NCBI RefSeq assembly: GCF_024626475.1
Contig: NZ_JANKHH010000008.1
Coordinates: forward strand, 44,358-108,357
Reading direction: 5' to 3'
DNA from: Parerythrobacter lacustris
GTDB lineage: Bacteria; Pseudomonadota; Alphaproteobacteria; Sphingomonadales; Sphingomonadaceae
DNA length: 64,000 nt
Each line of letters begins with the position of its first letter. Within the stretch, counting starts at the first letter, position 1. Positions 35,927 through 44,141 of this stretch are shown piece by piece. The position numbers and the translations under genes are program-made. The notes beneath the pieces are model-generated. The model was not told where the DNA came from. It saw only the letters and a list, made by a program, of their open reading frames with translations, and ran no database searches.

Positions 35927-36961
35927 ATGAGCAGCACTATCCACCCGGTCATCCTGTGCGGCGGCAGCGGCACCCGCCTGTGGCCGCGCAGCCGCGCCGT
36001 GCGTCCCAAGCCGTTTCTCCCGCTGGTCGGGCAGAAGACCCTGTTCGAGCAGACGCTGGACCGGGTTGGCGGAGCGGTGTTCGCAGCCCCGACCGTCGTT
36101 GCGGGAGCCGCGCACCGCGATCTCGTGGCCGAGCAGGCAAGTGGCGTCGATGGCCTTCGCCGGATCGAGGAACCCGCCGGGCGCAACACGGCACCGGCGA
36201 TCGCACTGGCGGCGCTGCTGGCGGATGCAGGCGATCTGCTGCTTGTCTGCCCGAGCGATCACCATGTCGCCGAGCCGGTAGCCTTCGCAGCCGCTGCGGA
36301 GACGGCGGCGGCGCTGGCAGCGGAAGGCTGGCTGGTCGCCTTCGGGATCGAGGCGACCGCGCCCGAGACCGGCTATGGCTACATCAAACGCGGCGCAGCG
36401 CTGGGCGGCGGCAATGCAGTCGAGCGCTTCGTCGAGAAGCCCGACCTTGCGACCGCGCAGGGCTTCCTCGACGACGGGGGCTACAGCTGGAACGGCGGCA
36501 TCTTCTGCCTGCGCGCGGGAACATATCTCGACGAGCTCGCCCGCCAGCGCCCTGCCATGGCCGAAGCCGCGCGTCTAGCGGTTGAGCGCGGCGCGGAGAT
36601 CGATGGCATCTTCCATCCTGACGAGGCGAGCTTCCTCGCCATCGAAGGCGAATCGATCGACTATGCCGTGATGGAAGGCACCGACCGCGCGGCAATGGTC
36701 CCGGTGGCGATGGGCTGGTCCGACATCGGCAACTGGCAGGCGCTGCACGAGGCGCGGAGCAAGGACGAGGCGGGCAACAGCCTGCGCGGCAGCGCCGAAC
36801 TGGTCGATTGTCGCAATGTGCTGGTCCAGAGCGACGGGCCGCGCGTCTCGGCCATCGGGCTGGAGAACGTGATCATCGTGATCGACGGCGACGAGGTGCT
36901 GGTGACCAGCGCCGACGGCGCGCAGAAGGTCGGCAAGCTCAAGGGCGCGTCGCAGCAGTGA
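35927..36961 (+). CDS. manC: Mannose-1-phosphate guanylyltransferase
   Basis: A 344-aa nucleotidyltransferase that makes GDP-mannose for polysaccharides. The N-terminal GTP-binding signature VILCGGSGTRLWPRSR with KPFLPLVG, VCPSDHH, and ETGYGYIKRG are all typical of the type II GMP domain; the C-terminal VEKPD and WNGGIF segments complete it. It lacks the extra isomerase domain of bifunctional ManC/AlgA proteins, and the isomerase is the next gene instead. The stop overlaps the ManA start by four bases. Confidence 0.93.
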   Translation: MSSTIHPVILCGGSGTRLWPRSRAVRPKPFLPLVGQKTLFEQTLDRVGGAVFAAPTVVAGAAHRDLVAEQASGVDGLRRIEEPAGRNTAPAIALAALLADAGDLLLVCPSDHHVAEPVAFAAAAETAAALAAEGWLVAFGIEATAPETGYGYIKRGAALGGGNAVERFVEKPDLATAQGFLDDGGYSWNGGIFCLRAGTYLDELARQRPAMAEAARLAVERGAEIDGIFHPDEASFLAIEGESIDYAVMEGTDRAAMVPVAMGWSDIGNWQALHEARSKDEAGNSLRGSAELVDCRNVLVQSDGPRVSAIGLENVIIVIDGDEVLVTSADGAQKVGKLKGASQQ

Positions 36962-37752
36962 GCGCCCCGTTCCGCCTCCCCACCCGCGAGGTCGCCAAGG
37001 TGTGGGGCTGCGACGCGCTGCCCGCGCCCTTCGCTGCGCCCGCAGGGGAGCGGATCGGCGAGATCTGGTTCGAGCCCGCGCTGCCGGTCGCAGGGCTGCT
37101 GGCGAAATATCTCTTCACCAGCGAGAAGCTGTCGGTGCAGGTCCACCCGTCGGACGCGCAGGCCCCCGCCGGGATGCGCGGCAAGGAAGAATGCTGGCTG
37201 GTGCTCGACGCCGAACCGGGCGCGAGCCTCGCCATCGGCTTCGACCAACCAATCGGCCCCGAGGCGATGCGCGCCGCCGCGCTCGACGGGTCGATCGAGC
37301 AGCTGCTGACATGGCATAAGGTGCAGCGCGGCGATGTGTTCTACCTTCCCGCCGGCACGGTCCACGCCATCGGGCCGGGGCTGGCGCTGGTCGAGATCCA
37401 GCAGAACAGCGACATCACCTACCGCCTCTACGACTACGGCCGCCCGCGCGAATTGCATCTCGATGCGGCGCTGGCGGTGGCGCAGGGCGCGCCCTACGAT
37501 CCGGCGCTGCGCGGCCATGTCGACTTCACCCGCAGCCAACGGCTGGTCTCCGGGCCGAAGTTCACCATCGATCTCGTGGTCGGCACGGCGAAGCCTGACG
37601 TTCCCGGCCCCTGCCTCGTCATGCCGCTCGAAGGCAAGGCCACCATCGACGGATCGGAACTCGAAGCGGGCGAATGCGCGGCGGTGGCGAGCCTGTCCGG
37701 CGTGCAGTTCGCCCCGGCGGGCTGCGCGCTGGTCGCGGCGGAACTGGGCTGA
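36958..37752 (+). CDS. manA: Class I mannose-6-phosphate isomerase
   Basis: A 264-aa zinc-dependent isomerase interconverting fructose-6-P and mannose-6-P. Zinc-site motifs are KLSVQVHPSDAQA (Gln-x-His) and the EECWLVLDAE glutamate, with the second histidine in PAGTVHAIG. I place the start at GTG 36958, which overlaps the manC stop (GTGA), giving VSAPFRLPTREVAKVWG; no ATG is suitably placed. Together with manC it supplies GDP-mannose; the phosphomannomutase gene is not in the window. Confidence 0.9.
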   Translation: MSAPFRLPTREVAKVWGCDALPAPFAAPAGERIGEIWFEPALPVAGLLAKYLFTSEKLSVQVHPSDAQAPAGMRGKEECWLVLDAEPGASLAIGFDQPIGPEAMRAAALDGSIEQLLTWHKVQRGDVFYLPAGTVHAIGPGLALVEIQQNSDITYRLYDYGRPRELHLDAALAVAQGAPYDPALRGHVDFTRSQRLVSGPKFTIDLVVGTAKPDVPGPCLVMPLEGKATIDGSELEAGECAAVASLSGVQFAPAGCALVAAELG

Positions 37753-37833
37753 ATTCGAATTCACCGCGCTTGCGCTCCGCCCGCTGCATCGCCAATTGTG
37801 CAGTTGCAGCAATTTCCCGGAAAGACGCTCCCC

Positions 37834-38274
37834 ATGATCGCCCAGACCATCCAGCTCGCGCTCGCACCGGTGTTCGTGCTGGTGGCGATCGGCAACATCA
37901 TGAACATCCTCACCAGCCGCCTTGCGCGGGTGGTCGACCGCAGCCGCGAGCTGCGCCGCCAGCACGCCGCGACCGAGGGGGCGGAGCACGACATGGTGGT
38001 GCTCGAAATCCGTATCGTCGCGCGCCGCATCCACCTGGTCGGCCGCGCGCTGCGCCTGCTGGTGCTCTCGGGCCTCAGCATCGGGCTGACCGTCGGGCTG
38101 CTGTTCGTCGAGGAAATGGCGGGAGCGAGCCTGCAACCCGTGGCCGCCGGGACCTTCATCGTCGCCATCGGCATGCTGATGTGGGCGCTGCTGCTGTTCC
38201 TGCGCGAAACCCAGATCGCGGCGGAAAGCCTGCGGATTCCCGAGACTTTCCTGGAGCTGGACCGGAAGCTCTAG
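37834..38274 (+). CDS. DUF2721 membrane protein
   Basis: A 146-aa inner-membrane protein of the DUF2721 family. It has a first hydrophobic segment (MIAQTIQLALAPVFVLVAIGNIMNIL), a basic cytoplasmic loop (RLARVVDRSRELRRQ), and two further helices (LLVLSGLSIGLTVGLLFVEE; FIVAIGMLMWALLLFL). Function is unknown. Its 3' end is overlapped on the other strand by a reading frame that continues from an HTH-like protein gene. Confidence 0.85.
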   Translation: MIAQTIQLALAPVFVLVAIGNIMNILTSRLARVVDRSRELRRQHAATEGAEHDMVVLEIRIVARRIHLVGRALRLLVLSGLSIGLTVGLLFVEEMAGASLQPVAAGTFIVAIGMLMWALLLFLRETQIAAESLRIPETFLELDRKL

Positions 38275-38977
38275 GCGCTTCATCGTGCCGTCTCCTCCGC
38301 CCGTCATTGCGAGCGGCGAAGCCGCGCGGCAATCCAGGGCGGCAGCGCGATTCATCGCTGGATTGCCGCGTCGCCCCAATTTGGGTTTGGACCTCCTCGC
38401 CATGACGATCTTCAGGCTCTGCTTGCCCGCGATCCGACGGGGGTGTGACACAGACCCCGGTGCTTTTCGCAACTTTCGCGTGCTGCCGGTCTTCCCATGC
38501 ATCCGCCCGCGCCTCGACCGCGTCGGCGCGGCGCAGCAGGCGTATAAGCAAGGGAAATGAATGGCTTGTGTGGATTGCGGTGACCTGGCCGCGATAGACC
38601 ACCGGCCGGATTCGCCCGGTTTCGACCTGCCATATCAGCGCGTGGAGCGGGACTTTCCGCCAATCGGTGCCGGGGCGCGCGCGGCGGGCCGATCCGGGCG
38701 GCTGGAGGATAAAATCCCACGCGCTCGCAAACTCCTCCGCCCCCGCGCGTGCCCGCAAGCGGTAGGCCGAGCGCGCCGCCATCCCCACCCGCCGCGCCGC
38801 CGTCCGCACGCAGCCGGTGATATAGAGCTGCCCGAGAAACGCCGCCTGCCGCGCCACGCTCCACCCGTCCTTGCGCCCCTTCAGCGGCACCGGCGCAAAG
38901 AACGGCGGCCTGCGCCGCTTGCGATGCGCGTGTTTGTTGCGGTGGTCGGGCGGGGCGGTGCGGGGGGAGGCGCTCAT
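38156..38977 (-). CDS. HTH-type protein whose C terminus is read through a palindromic repeat
   Basis: The frame encodes 273 aa. Residues about 25-165 look like a genuine protein: basic N terminus (HRKRRRPPFF), then GWSVARQAAFLGQLYITGC followed by VRTAARRVGMAARSAYRLRAR, a helix-turn-helix-like unit found in a family of sphingomonad proteins of unknown role. From about residue 190 onward the translation comes from the palindromic repeat at 38302-38407 and then the antisense of the DUF2721 gene, so the native C terminus was probably lost when the repeat inserted. The upstream gene start is preceded by an AT-rich region. May be a decayed gene. Confidence 0.5.
   Translation of the reverse strand: MSASPRTAPPDHRNKHAHRKRRRPPFFAPVPLKGRKDGWSVARQAAFLGQLYITGCVRTAARRVGMAARSAYRLRARAGAEEFASAWDFILQPPGSARRARPGTDWRKVPLHALIWQVETGRIRPVVYRGQVTAIHTSHSFPLLIRLLRRADAVEARADAWEDRQHAKVAKSTGVCVTPPSDRGQAEPEDRHGEEVQTQIGATRQSSDESRCRPGLPRGFAARNDGRRRRHDEAPRASGPAPGKSRESAGFPPRSGFRAGTAAAPTSACRWRR
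38302..38407. repeat. Dispersed palindromic repeat (CGTCATTGCGAG type)
   Basis: Ends CGTCATTGCGAG and CTCGCCATGACG are complementary, as are inner blocks GCGGCAATCCAG and CTGGATTGCCGC. This 106-base element matches the form of repeats widely scattered in alphaproteobacteria. It lies inside the reading frame of the HTH-type protein and supplies its C-terminal codons. Confidence 0.75.
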
Positions 38978-39131
38978 CCGCTAGTGTTGAGCAAATTTGC
39001 GGCGTGTAGGAAAATGGTTTGAGGTGGATGTGTTACCGACAGCAATATCTCAGAAGACCAGAATAGCATACAAAGGATACGCCTTTGGTACTACTCAAAC
39101 GCTTGGGTTTGCGATTGACGGGAGCGCATAG

Positions 39132-40064
39132 ATGTCCGAGATTTTCTCGATGCCCAATGAATCCGACAGGCTTTCGAATCAATATCGGGTCTACACCAGC
39201 CGCTATGATCGCATTGTTGACGCTGATGAGCTCGGCACCGTCTTGGAGTCGCTCTCCCACAAGAATCAGCGACTTCTGGACGAGGCATGGGATGAGTTTC
39301 AGACGGGACTTCTGCCATGGAAAACCAAACTCACGCTATCGAGTCGTGAACTCTCGGAACGCATAAATCTTGCGATCCCCCGTGATCGACGAGAGAGCAC
39401 AATTGTATCGCTGCTGTTCGATCAGTCAGGTTCGATGCGTGGGCAGAAGATGCTCTATTCTGCAGCCGCCGCCGATGTAGCTCAGGAATTTTTGGCGACG
39501 CTGAAAATTGGCTGTGAGGTCCTCGGTTTTACCACGTCGGCATGGTGCGGCGGCCGGTCACGACGCCTATGGAATTGGCGCCTCAGGCCCCGCAACCCGG
39601 GTCGACTAAATGACCTGCTTCATGTCGTTTTTCGCGATGGTCTTGATGATCGCGCTAGTACCGGCAATTGGGCATTTCGCCACATGCTGAGACCCGATTT
39701 CCCGAAGGAGAACATCGATGGCGAGGCAATTCAATGGGCGGTGTCCCGCCTTGGTGAAATGGGGCACTCTCGGAAGATACTGATCGTGCTCTCAGACGGA
39801 GCACCAGTCGATGATTCAACATTGAGCGAGAACGATGCAAGCTACCTGATTGACCACCTCGAGTTCGTAGTCGAAGAATTGAACCGTACGAAAGTGGTAG
39901 AGATGGCCGCATTCGGGATCGGCTGCAAAGCGCACCCGTTTTATCCTCGAAGTCGCCATGTCGATGCTCCGGCCGATATCGGACTTGAACTACTCCGTTT
40001 CATTACGGAGATCTTGTGCGATGATAAAGGGGAAGTACTAGATTCGACAGGGCCTAAAGAGTAA
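39132..40064 (+). CDS. Orphan CobT-like VWA-domain protein
   Basis: A 310-aa protein matching the C-terminal half of the cobaltochelatase subunit CobT. A family-specific start (YRVYTSRYDRIVDADEL) is followed by a von Willebrand A domain with an intact MIDAS: Asp97-x-Ser99-x-Ser101 (LFDQSGSMRG) and Asp222 (LSDGAPVDDSTLS); LGFTTSAW, KENIDGEAIQWA and MAAFGIGC are also CobT-like. The usual CobT N-terminal domain and acidic linker (together about 300 aa) are missing, and no cobS, cobN or other cobalamin gene is present. GC is clearly lower than in neighbours, so it is probably acquired. A metal-chelatase role is unproven. Confidence 0.82.
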   Translation: MSEIFSMPNESDRLSNQYRVYTSRYDRIVDADELGTVLESLSHKNQRLLDEAWDEFQTGLLPWKTKLTLSSRELSERINLAIPRDRRESTIVSLLFDQSGSMRGQKMLYSAAAADVAQEFLATLKIGCEVLGFTTSAWCGGRSRRLWNWRLRPRNPGRLNDLLHVVFRDGLDDRASTGNWAFRHMLRPDFPKENIDGEAIQWAVSRLGEMGHSRKILIVLSDGAPVDDSTLSENDASYLIDHLEFVVEELNRTKVVEMAAFGIGCKAHPFYPRSRHVDAPADIGLELLRFITEILCDDKGEVLDSTGPKE

Positions 40065-40108
40065 GATCCAGTTTCACATGTTGATTGATGGATTGCTGGA
40101 GAACCTGA

Positions 40109-40429
40109 CTAATCCGTCTTGCCATCCCCCGGCCCTGCCAGCAGCTTCGTCCCCTGCTCCTTGAAGCCCTTCGCGATCATCGGCTCTACAAAGCCCAGCA
40201 TCATCGGCAGCTGGACTTCGAACACCATCTGACCGTCCTCGACATCGACGTGGCCCTGGACCGTCTGGCCCATTGCGCCGATCGACAGCGCGAGGCGGTC
40301 CTCGTTCACCCAGTCGCTTTCCACCGTCGCGCCGGGGAAGGGGATGTGGTCGATGATCTCGCCGGTGCGTTCGCGCAGGCGGCGGCGGACTTCCTCGCGC
40401 GGGAGGTTGTGAGGTACCGCGACGCGCAT
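40109..40429 (-). CDS. Polyhydroxyalkanoic acid system (PHA_gran_rgn) family protein
   Basis: A 106-aa small protein matching the family annotated as polyhydroxyalkanoic acid system protein: MRVAVPHNLPREEVRRRLRER at the start and the WVNEDRLALSIGAMGQTVQGHVDV strand pair. The family name comes from neighbours in PHA producers; function is not established, and no PHA synthase is here. The start overlaps the stop of the XpaC-like gene by one base (TGATG), so it is the third gene of a coupled operon with telA. Confidence 0.75.
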   Translation of the reverse strand: MRVAVPHNLPREEVRRRLRERTGEIIDHIPFPGATVESDWVNEDRLALSIGAMGQTVQGHVDVEDGQMVFEVQLPMMLGFVEPMIAKGFKEQGTKLLAGPGDGKTD

Positions 40430-41178
40430 CAGCTGTTCGCGTCCGGCGCTTCGATCTCGCCGCCGTAGCGGTAGTCGAGATAGCGGTGCTTGATCGCCAG
40501 ATCGTCGAGCGAGCCTTCGGCCAGTTGCCGCGTCACGCTGTCGATTTCCTTGCTGATCTTGCTCAGGCTGTCGGTCAGCTGCTCGTCGGGCGACGCGCCC
40601 GCGCGCTTTTCGGCCCGCAGATGGCGCGGGATCTTCTGGTAGCTGTCGACCGTCTCGGGCAGAACCTCGCCCACCAGCTTGCGCACCTCGCGGGTCGCCG
40701 GATGGTCCTGGTCGACCGTTTCGAGCTGGAGGCCGAGCGCATCGAGCTGCACCCCCATATCCTCGACGATGCGCGCGGCGGGGGCGGGCAGGGCGAGGCG
40801 CTGGTTCTCCAGCCACAGCTCGGTTCGCCCGACCATAGAGCGCACGTCGCCCTTGTTAAGATCGGCGCGCTTGGGCACTTTCATCTTGGGGAAAATGCCC
40901 AGCGTGCCGGTGGCGACGAGGATCGCGATCACGGTGATCAGCAGACCCCAGAAGCCGATCCCGTTGAGGATCATCCCGGCGAAGCTCGCTGCGACGAGGA
41001 TGGCGAAGGTGGCAAGCAGCACGCGCACCAGCTTGCGCATCAGGTGCTGCGATTTGAGGCTGGCCGAACCCTGCCCGATCGAGCGCGCGCGGCGGTGGCG
41101 CCCGCCCTCGCGGTTGTCGCGCAGCACCATGGCGCTGTCCTGCAATATGCGGTCGCTGTCTCGGGTCAGGTCGTTCAA
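40429..41178 (-). CDS. XpaC-like membrane protein (TelA partner)
   Basis: A 249-aa inner-membrane protein with a basic N-terminal cytoplasmic tail, two hydrophobic helices at about 50-92 (VRVLLATFAILVAASFAGMI and FWGLLITVIAILVATGTLGIF) and a long helical C-terminal half (VEDMGVQLDALGLQLETVDQ, EIDSVTRQLAEGSLDDL). This fits the XpaC/5-bromo-4-chloroindolyl phosphate hydrolysis family, which is regularly encoded next to telA. It lies four bases after telA and is coupled to the next gene. The biochemical function is unknown. Confidence 0.75.
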   Translation of the reverse strand: MNDLTRDSDRILQDSAMVLRDNREGGRHRRARSIGQGSASLKSQHLMRKLVRVLLATFAILVAASFAGMILNGIGFWGLLITVIAILVATGTLGIFPKMKVPKRADLNKGDVRSMVGRTELWLENQRLALPAPAARIVEDMGVQLDALGLQLETVDQDHPATREVRKLVGEVLPETVDSYQKIPRHLRAEKRAGASPDEQLTDSLSKISKEIDSVTRQLAEGSLDDLAIKHRYLDYRYGGEIEAPDANS

Positions 41179-41182
41179 GCGG

Positions 41183-42403
41183 TCAGCCCTCGATGCTCAG
41201 CAGGCTCGATTCGTTGATCTGCTTCGATGCCTGCGCCTGGCCTTCGGCGCGCGCGATATAGCCCTTCGACTTCTCCACCTCACCGGACAATGCCTCGACC
41301 GTCTGCTTCATCGAATCGAGCGCGCGCAGCTTGAAGGTGTCGACCTCGTCCATCGTGTCATAGATGTTCTGGAACGCGCGCTGCAGCGTTTCGAGCGGGA
41401 TGGTGCTGGCGGCGGCCTGCTCGTGGATCTTGCCGGTCTGTTCGCGCAGCATGGTGCTGGTGCTGTCGATGATGCCGGCGGTGGTCTGGTTGAGCGCGGT
41501 GATCTGGCCGAGCACGAGCCGCTGGTTGGTCATCGCCTCGCTGACGGTGACCGCGGTGCGCAGTGCGCCGACGGTGGTGGTGCTGGCGCGGTCGACGCCC
41601 TTGACCAGCTCGACATTGTTCTTCTTGACCAGGTCGAGCGCGAGATAGCCCTGCACGCTGACCGCCATCTGGGTCAGCAGGTCCTGCGTGCGCTGGCGGA
41701 CGTAGAACAGCGCGGTCTCGCGCACCGCCTTGGCCTTGGCCGGGTCGGTCGAATCGAGTTCGATCGCCTTTTCTTCCAGCTTGGCGTCGAGCGTCTTGGA
41801 GATGTGGATCATCTGCTCAAGGTTGCCCATCGCCTCCCACAGCTTGGCCCGCTCGACATCGATCGCCGCATTGTCCATCAGCAGCTCATCCTTGCCGTTG
41901 CCGAGCTTGTTGAGGATTTGCTGGATATGCGTCTGCGCGCTTTGATAGCTGCGGAAGTAGTTGGTCAGCTTGTTGCCGAACGGGATCACGCCGAGAATCT
42001 TGCGCGGTCCGGTCAGCTTGCCGCGCCGGCCCGGATCGAGATCCTCGACCACCCGGCGCAGCTCGCCCAGATTGGCGCCGACGCCTTCATCCTGGTCCAT
42101 CGCCCGCAACGGGCGGTCGAGGAAACGGTTCGAATGCCCCGCCGCCGCCATGATTTCCTTGCGGCCCATATTGGTCAGCTGGTCGACCTTCTTGCCGAAT
42201 TCGGGCGAATTGGCATCGACCGAGATCAGGTCGGCGACGAAACCGTCGACCTTTTCTTCCAGCTTGCTCTTGATCTCCTCGCCCACGGGGACGAGGCCGG
42301 CGGCCTTTTCCGGCGCGACCTGCGGCACCGGATCGGGCGGGGTCAGCTCGAAATCGACGGCGGTGGCGGTGACCGCCGGTTTGGGGGTTTGGGTCGTGCT
42401 CAT
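41183..42403 (-). CDS. telA: Toxic anion resistance protein TelA
   Basis: A 406-aa cytoplasmic helical protein of the TelA family, first linked to tellurite resistance; the mechanism is unclear and envelope-related roles are likely. Family landmarks are RPLRAMDQDEGVGANLGELRRVVEDLDP, GRKEIMAAAGHSNRFLDRP, and the long coiled segments (LRTAVTVSEAMTNQRLVLGQITALNQTTA). It is the first gene of a three-gene minus-strand operon with the XpaC-like and PHA-family genes. No ter genes are nearby. Confidence 0.9.
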   Translation of the reverse strand: MSTTQTPKPAVTATAVDFELTPPDPVPQVAPEKAAGLVPVGEEIKSKLEEKVDGFVADLISVDANSPEFGKKVDQLTNMGRKEIMAAAGHSNRFLDRPLRAMDQDEGVGANLGELRRVVEDLDPGRRGKLTGPRKILGVIPFGNKLTNYFRSYQSAQTHIQQILNKLGNGKDELLMDNAAIDVERAKLWEAMGNLEQMIHISKTLDAKLEEKAIELDSTDPAKAKAVRETALFYVRQRTQDLLTQMAVSVQGYLALDLVKKNNVELVKGVDRASTTTVGALRTAVTVSEAMTNQRLVLGQITALNQTTAGIIDSTSTMLREQTGKIHEQAAASTIPLETLQRAFQNIYDTMDEVDTFKLRALDSMKQTVEALSGEVEKSKGYIARAEGQAQASKQINESSLLSIEG

Positions 42404-42552
42404 TCCTGCTCTCTGCTCCCGGCGGGCATGCGCCCGTCTGCTTTCGATACTGTATTAGTTATGTAAGACACAAATGACAAGTATCGTGCTGTGATGGCGG
42501 GCTGGAAGTCTCCGCTTTTTTCCCGGCTTGGCAAGAGCTAAGGCCGTCTGCG

Positions 42553-44091
42553 ATGGAAGACGCAAACGAGCAACCCAAGAGCAAGGCTGCGGAAGTCAAG
42601 GCACAGGCGCGGTGGACTTACCTGCGCGCACTGGTCGGATTGCGCTGGTGGTGGCAGGACGAGGTAATGGCGTCGGTCGATCAGGCCGAGGTGATTGCGC
42701 GCCGCCGCGAGGATGGCGCGCTGTCCGCCCGCTATCTGTTCATGACCGCTATGTCGGGCGGGATCGCGATCCTCGGGCTGTTGCAGAGCTCGCCGGCGGT
42801 GGTGATCGGCGCGATGCTGCTCTCGCCGCTGATGGGACCGATCATGGGCCTCGGCTTCGCGCTGGCGATCGGCGACTATCACTGGCTGCGCCAGTCGGCG
42901 AAGTCGCTCGCCTGGGGCTCGGCAATGGCGATCGCATTGTGCACTGTGATCGTTTTCCTCTCGCCCTTGCAGGAGATCACGCCCGAGGTCGCATCGCGCA
43001 CCCGGCCCAACCTGTTCGACCTGTTCATCGCCCTGTTCTCCGCGCTTGCGGGGGGCTATGCCGTGATCCGCGGCAAGGAAGGCACGATCGTCGGCGTGGC
43101 GATCGCCACCGCACTGATGCCGCCGCTCGCGGTGGTCGGCTTCGGCCTTGCGACCTTCAACTGGACGGTGTTTTCCGGCGCGCTGCTGCTTTTCGTCACC
43201 AACCTCATCACCATCGCGCTGACCGCCTGGGCCATGGCCAAGCTCTACGGCTTCAAATCCAACCTCAGCGAGAAGCAGACGCAGTACCAGAACTTCGTCG
43301 TCGTCGCGGTGTTCGTGGCGCTTGCGGTGCCGCTCGGCTTCTCGCTCCGGCAGATCGCGTGGGAAACCAATGCCACACGCCAGGTGCGCGCCGAACTGGT
43401 CGACAATTTCGGACCGGCCGCGCGCCTGTCGCAGCCCGAGATCGATTTCGACGGCGATCCGATTCGCGTGTCGGCCTTCGTATGGACGACCAGCATCCAG
43501 CCGGACGCGCAGGCCACGGCCGCGCGTCACCTCAGCGAGCGGCTCGGTGCACCGGTCGTGGTCGATCTCAAGCAGTTTCTGGTGCGCGACGAGAAGAGCG
43601 CCGAGCAGGCGCAACTGTCCTCGGCCAAGGCGCAGGAGGAAGCAGCGGCCAACGAGCGGGTGGCCGAGCTGGGTGCGCGGCTGGGGGTGGTTGCGGGGGT
43701 GGAAGAGAGCGACGTGCTGGTCGACCGCCAGCGGCGCAGGGCGCTGGTGCGGGCGAAACCGCTGCCCGGCGCGACGCTCGAAACCTACGCCGCGCTCGAA
43801 CGGCGCGTCGCGCAGACCGAGCCCGACTGGACGATCGAGCTGGTCCCGCCGGTAGCGCGCCTGCCCGAATTTGCCTTCAGTGGAGAAGAACTCGACACTG
43901 CGCAGACCGCGACGCTGCAGCTGGCCGCCTGGGCCTCCGCGCGCAACGGCATGGCGCTGCGCGTCATCGGGCGGGGCGATGCGGCCGACCTGGTGGCCAA
44001 GGCGCTGTCCGAAAACCGCGCGAGCGAAGTGCAACGCCGCGAAGCCGCCGGCCCCGTCCGCATCGAATGGGTCGATCCGGCGGGCGAATAG
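42553..44091 (+). CDS. DUF389 membrane protein
   Basis: A 512-aa inner-membrane protein. The DUF389 domain has the family signature SSPAVVIGAMLLSPLMGPIMGLG followed by further helices (about 65-270), including VGVAIATALMPPLAVVGFGL. The C-terminal 200 residues are soluble and helical (EKSAEQAQLSSAKAQEEAAANERV) and end with an OmpA-like peptide stretch (WASARNGMALRVIGRGDA). Function is unknown; some members are implicated in transport. It is convergent with the PIN-like gene and divergent from telA. Confidence 0.87.
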   Translation: MEDANEQPKSKAAEVKAQARWTYLRALVGLRWWWQDEVMASVDQAEVIARRREDGALSARYLFMTAMSGGIAILGLLQSSPAVVIGAMLLSPLMGPIMGLGFALAIGDYHWLRQSAKSLAWGSAMAIALCTVIVFLSPLQEITPEVASRTRPNLFDLFIALFSALAGGYAVIRGKEGTIVGVAIATALMPPLAVVGFGLATFNWTVFSGALLLFVTNLITIALTAWAMAKLYGFKSNLSEKQTQYQNFVVVAVFVALAVPLGFSLRQIAWETNATRQVRAELVDNFGPAARLSQPEIDFDGDPIRVSAFVWTTSIQPDAQATAARHLSERLGAPVVVDLKQFLVRDEKSAEQAQLSSAKAQEEAAANERVAELGARLGVVAGVEESDVLVDRQRRRALVRAKPLPGATLETYAALERRVAQTEPDWTIELVPPVARLPEFAFSGEELDTAQTATLQLAAWASARNGMALRVIGRGDAADLVAKALSENRASEVQRREAAGPVRIEWVDPAGE

Positions 44092-44141
44092 GTTGGCAAC
44101 TATTGTTAAACGGCATAAATCGAACGAATATCCAACTCCTC

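Noticed and set aside
36661-38502. 613-codon minus-strand frame over manC/manA/DUF2721
   Set aside because: Antisense shadow of well-supported genes with coupled starts; no domain recognised.
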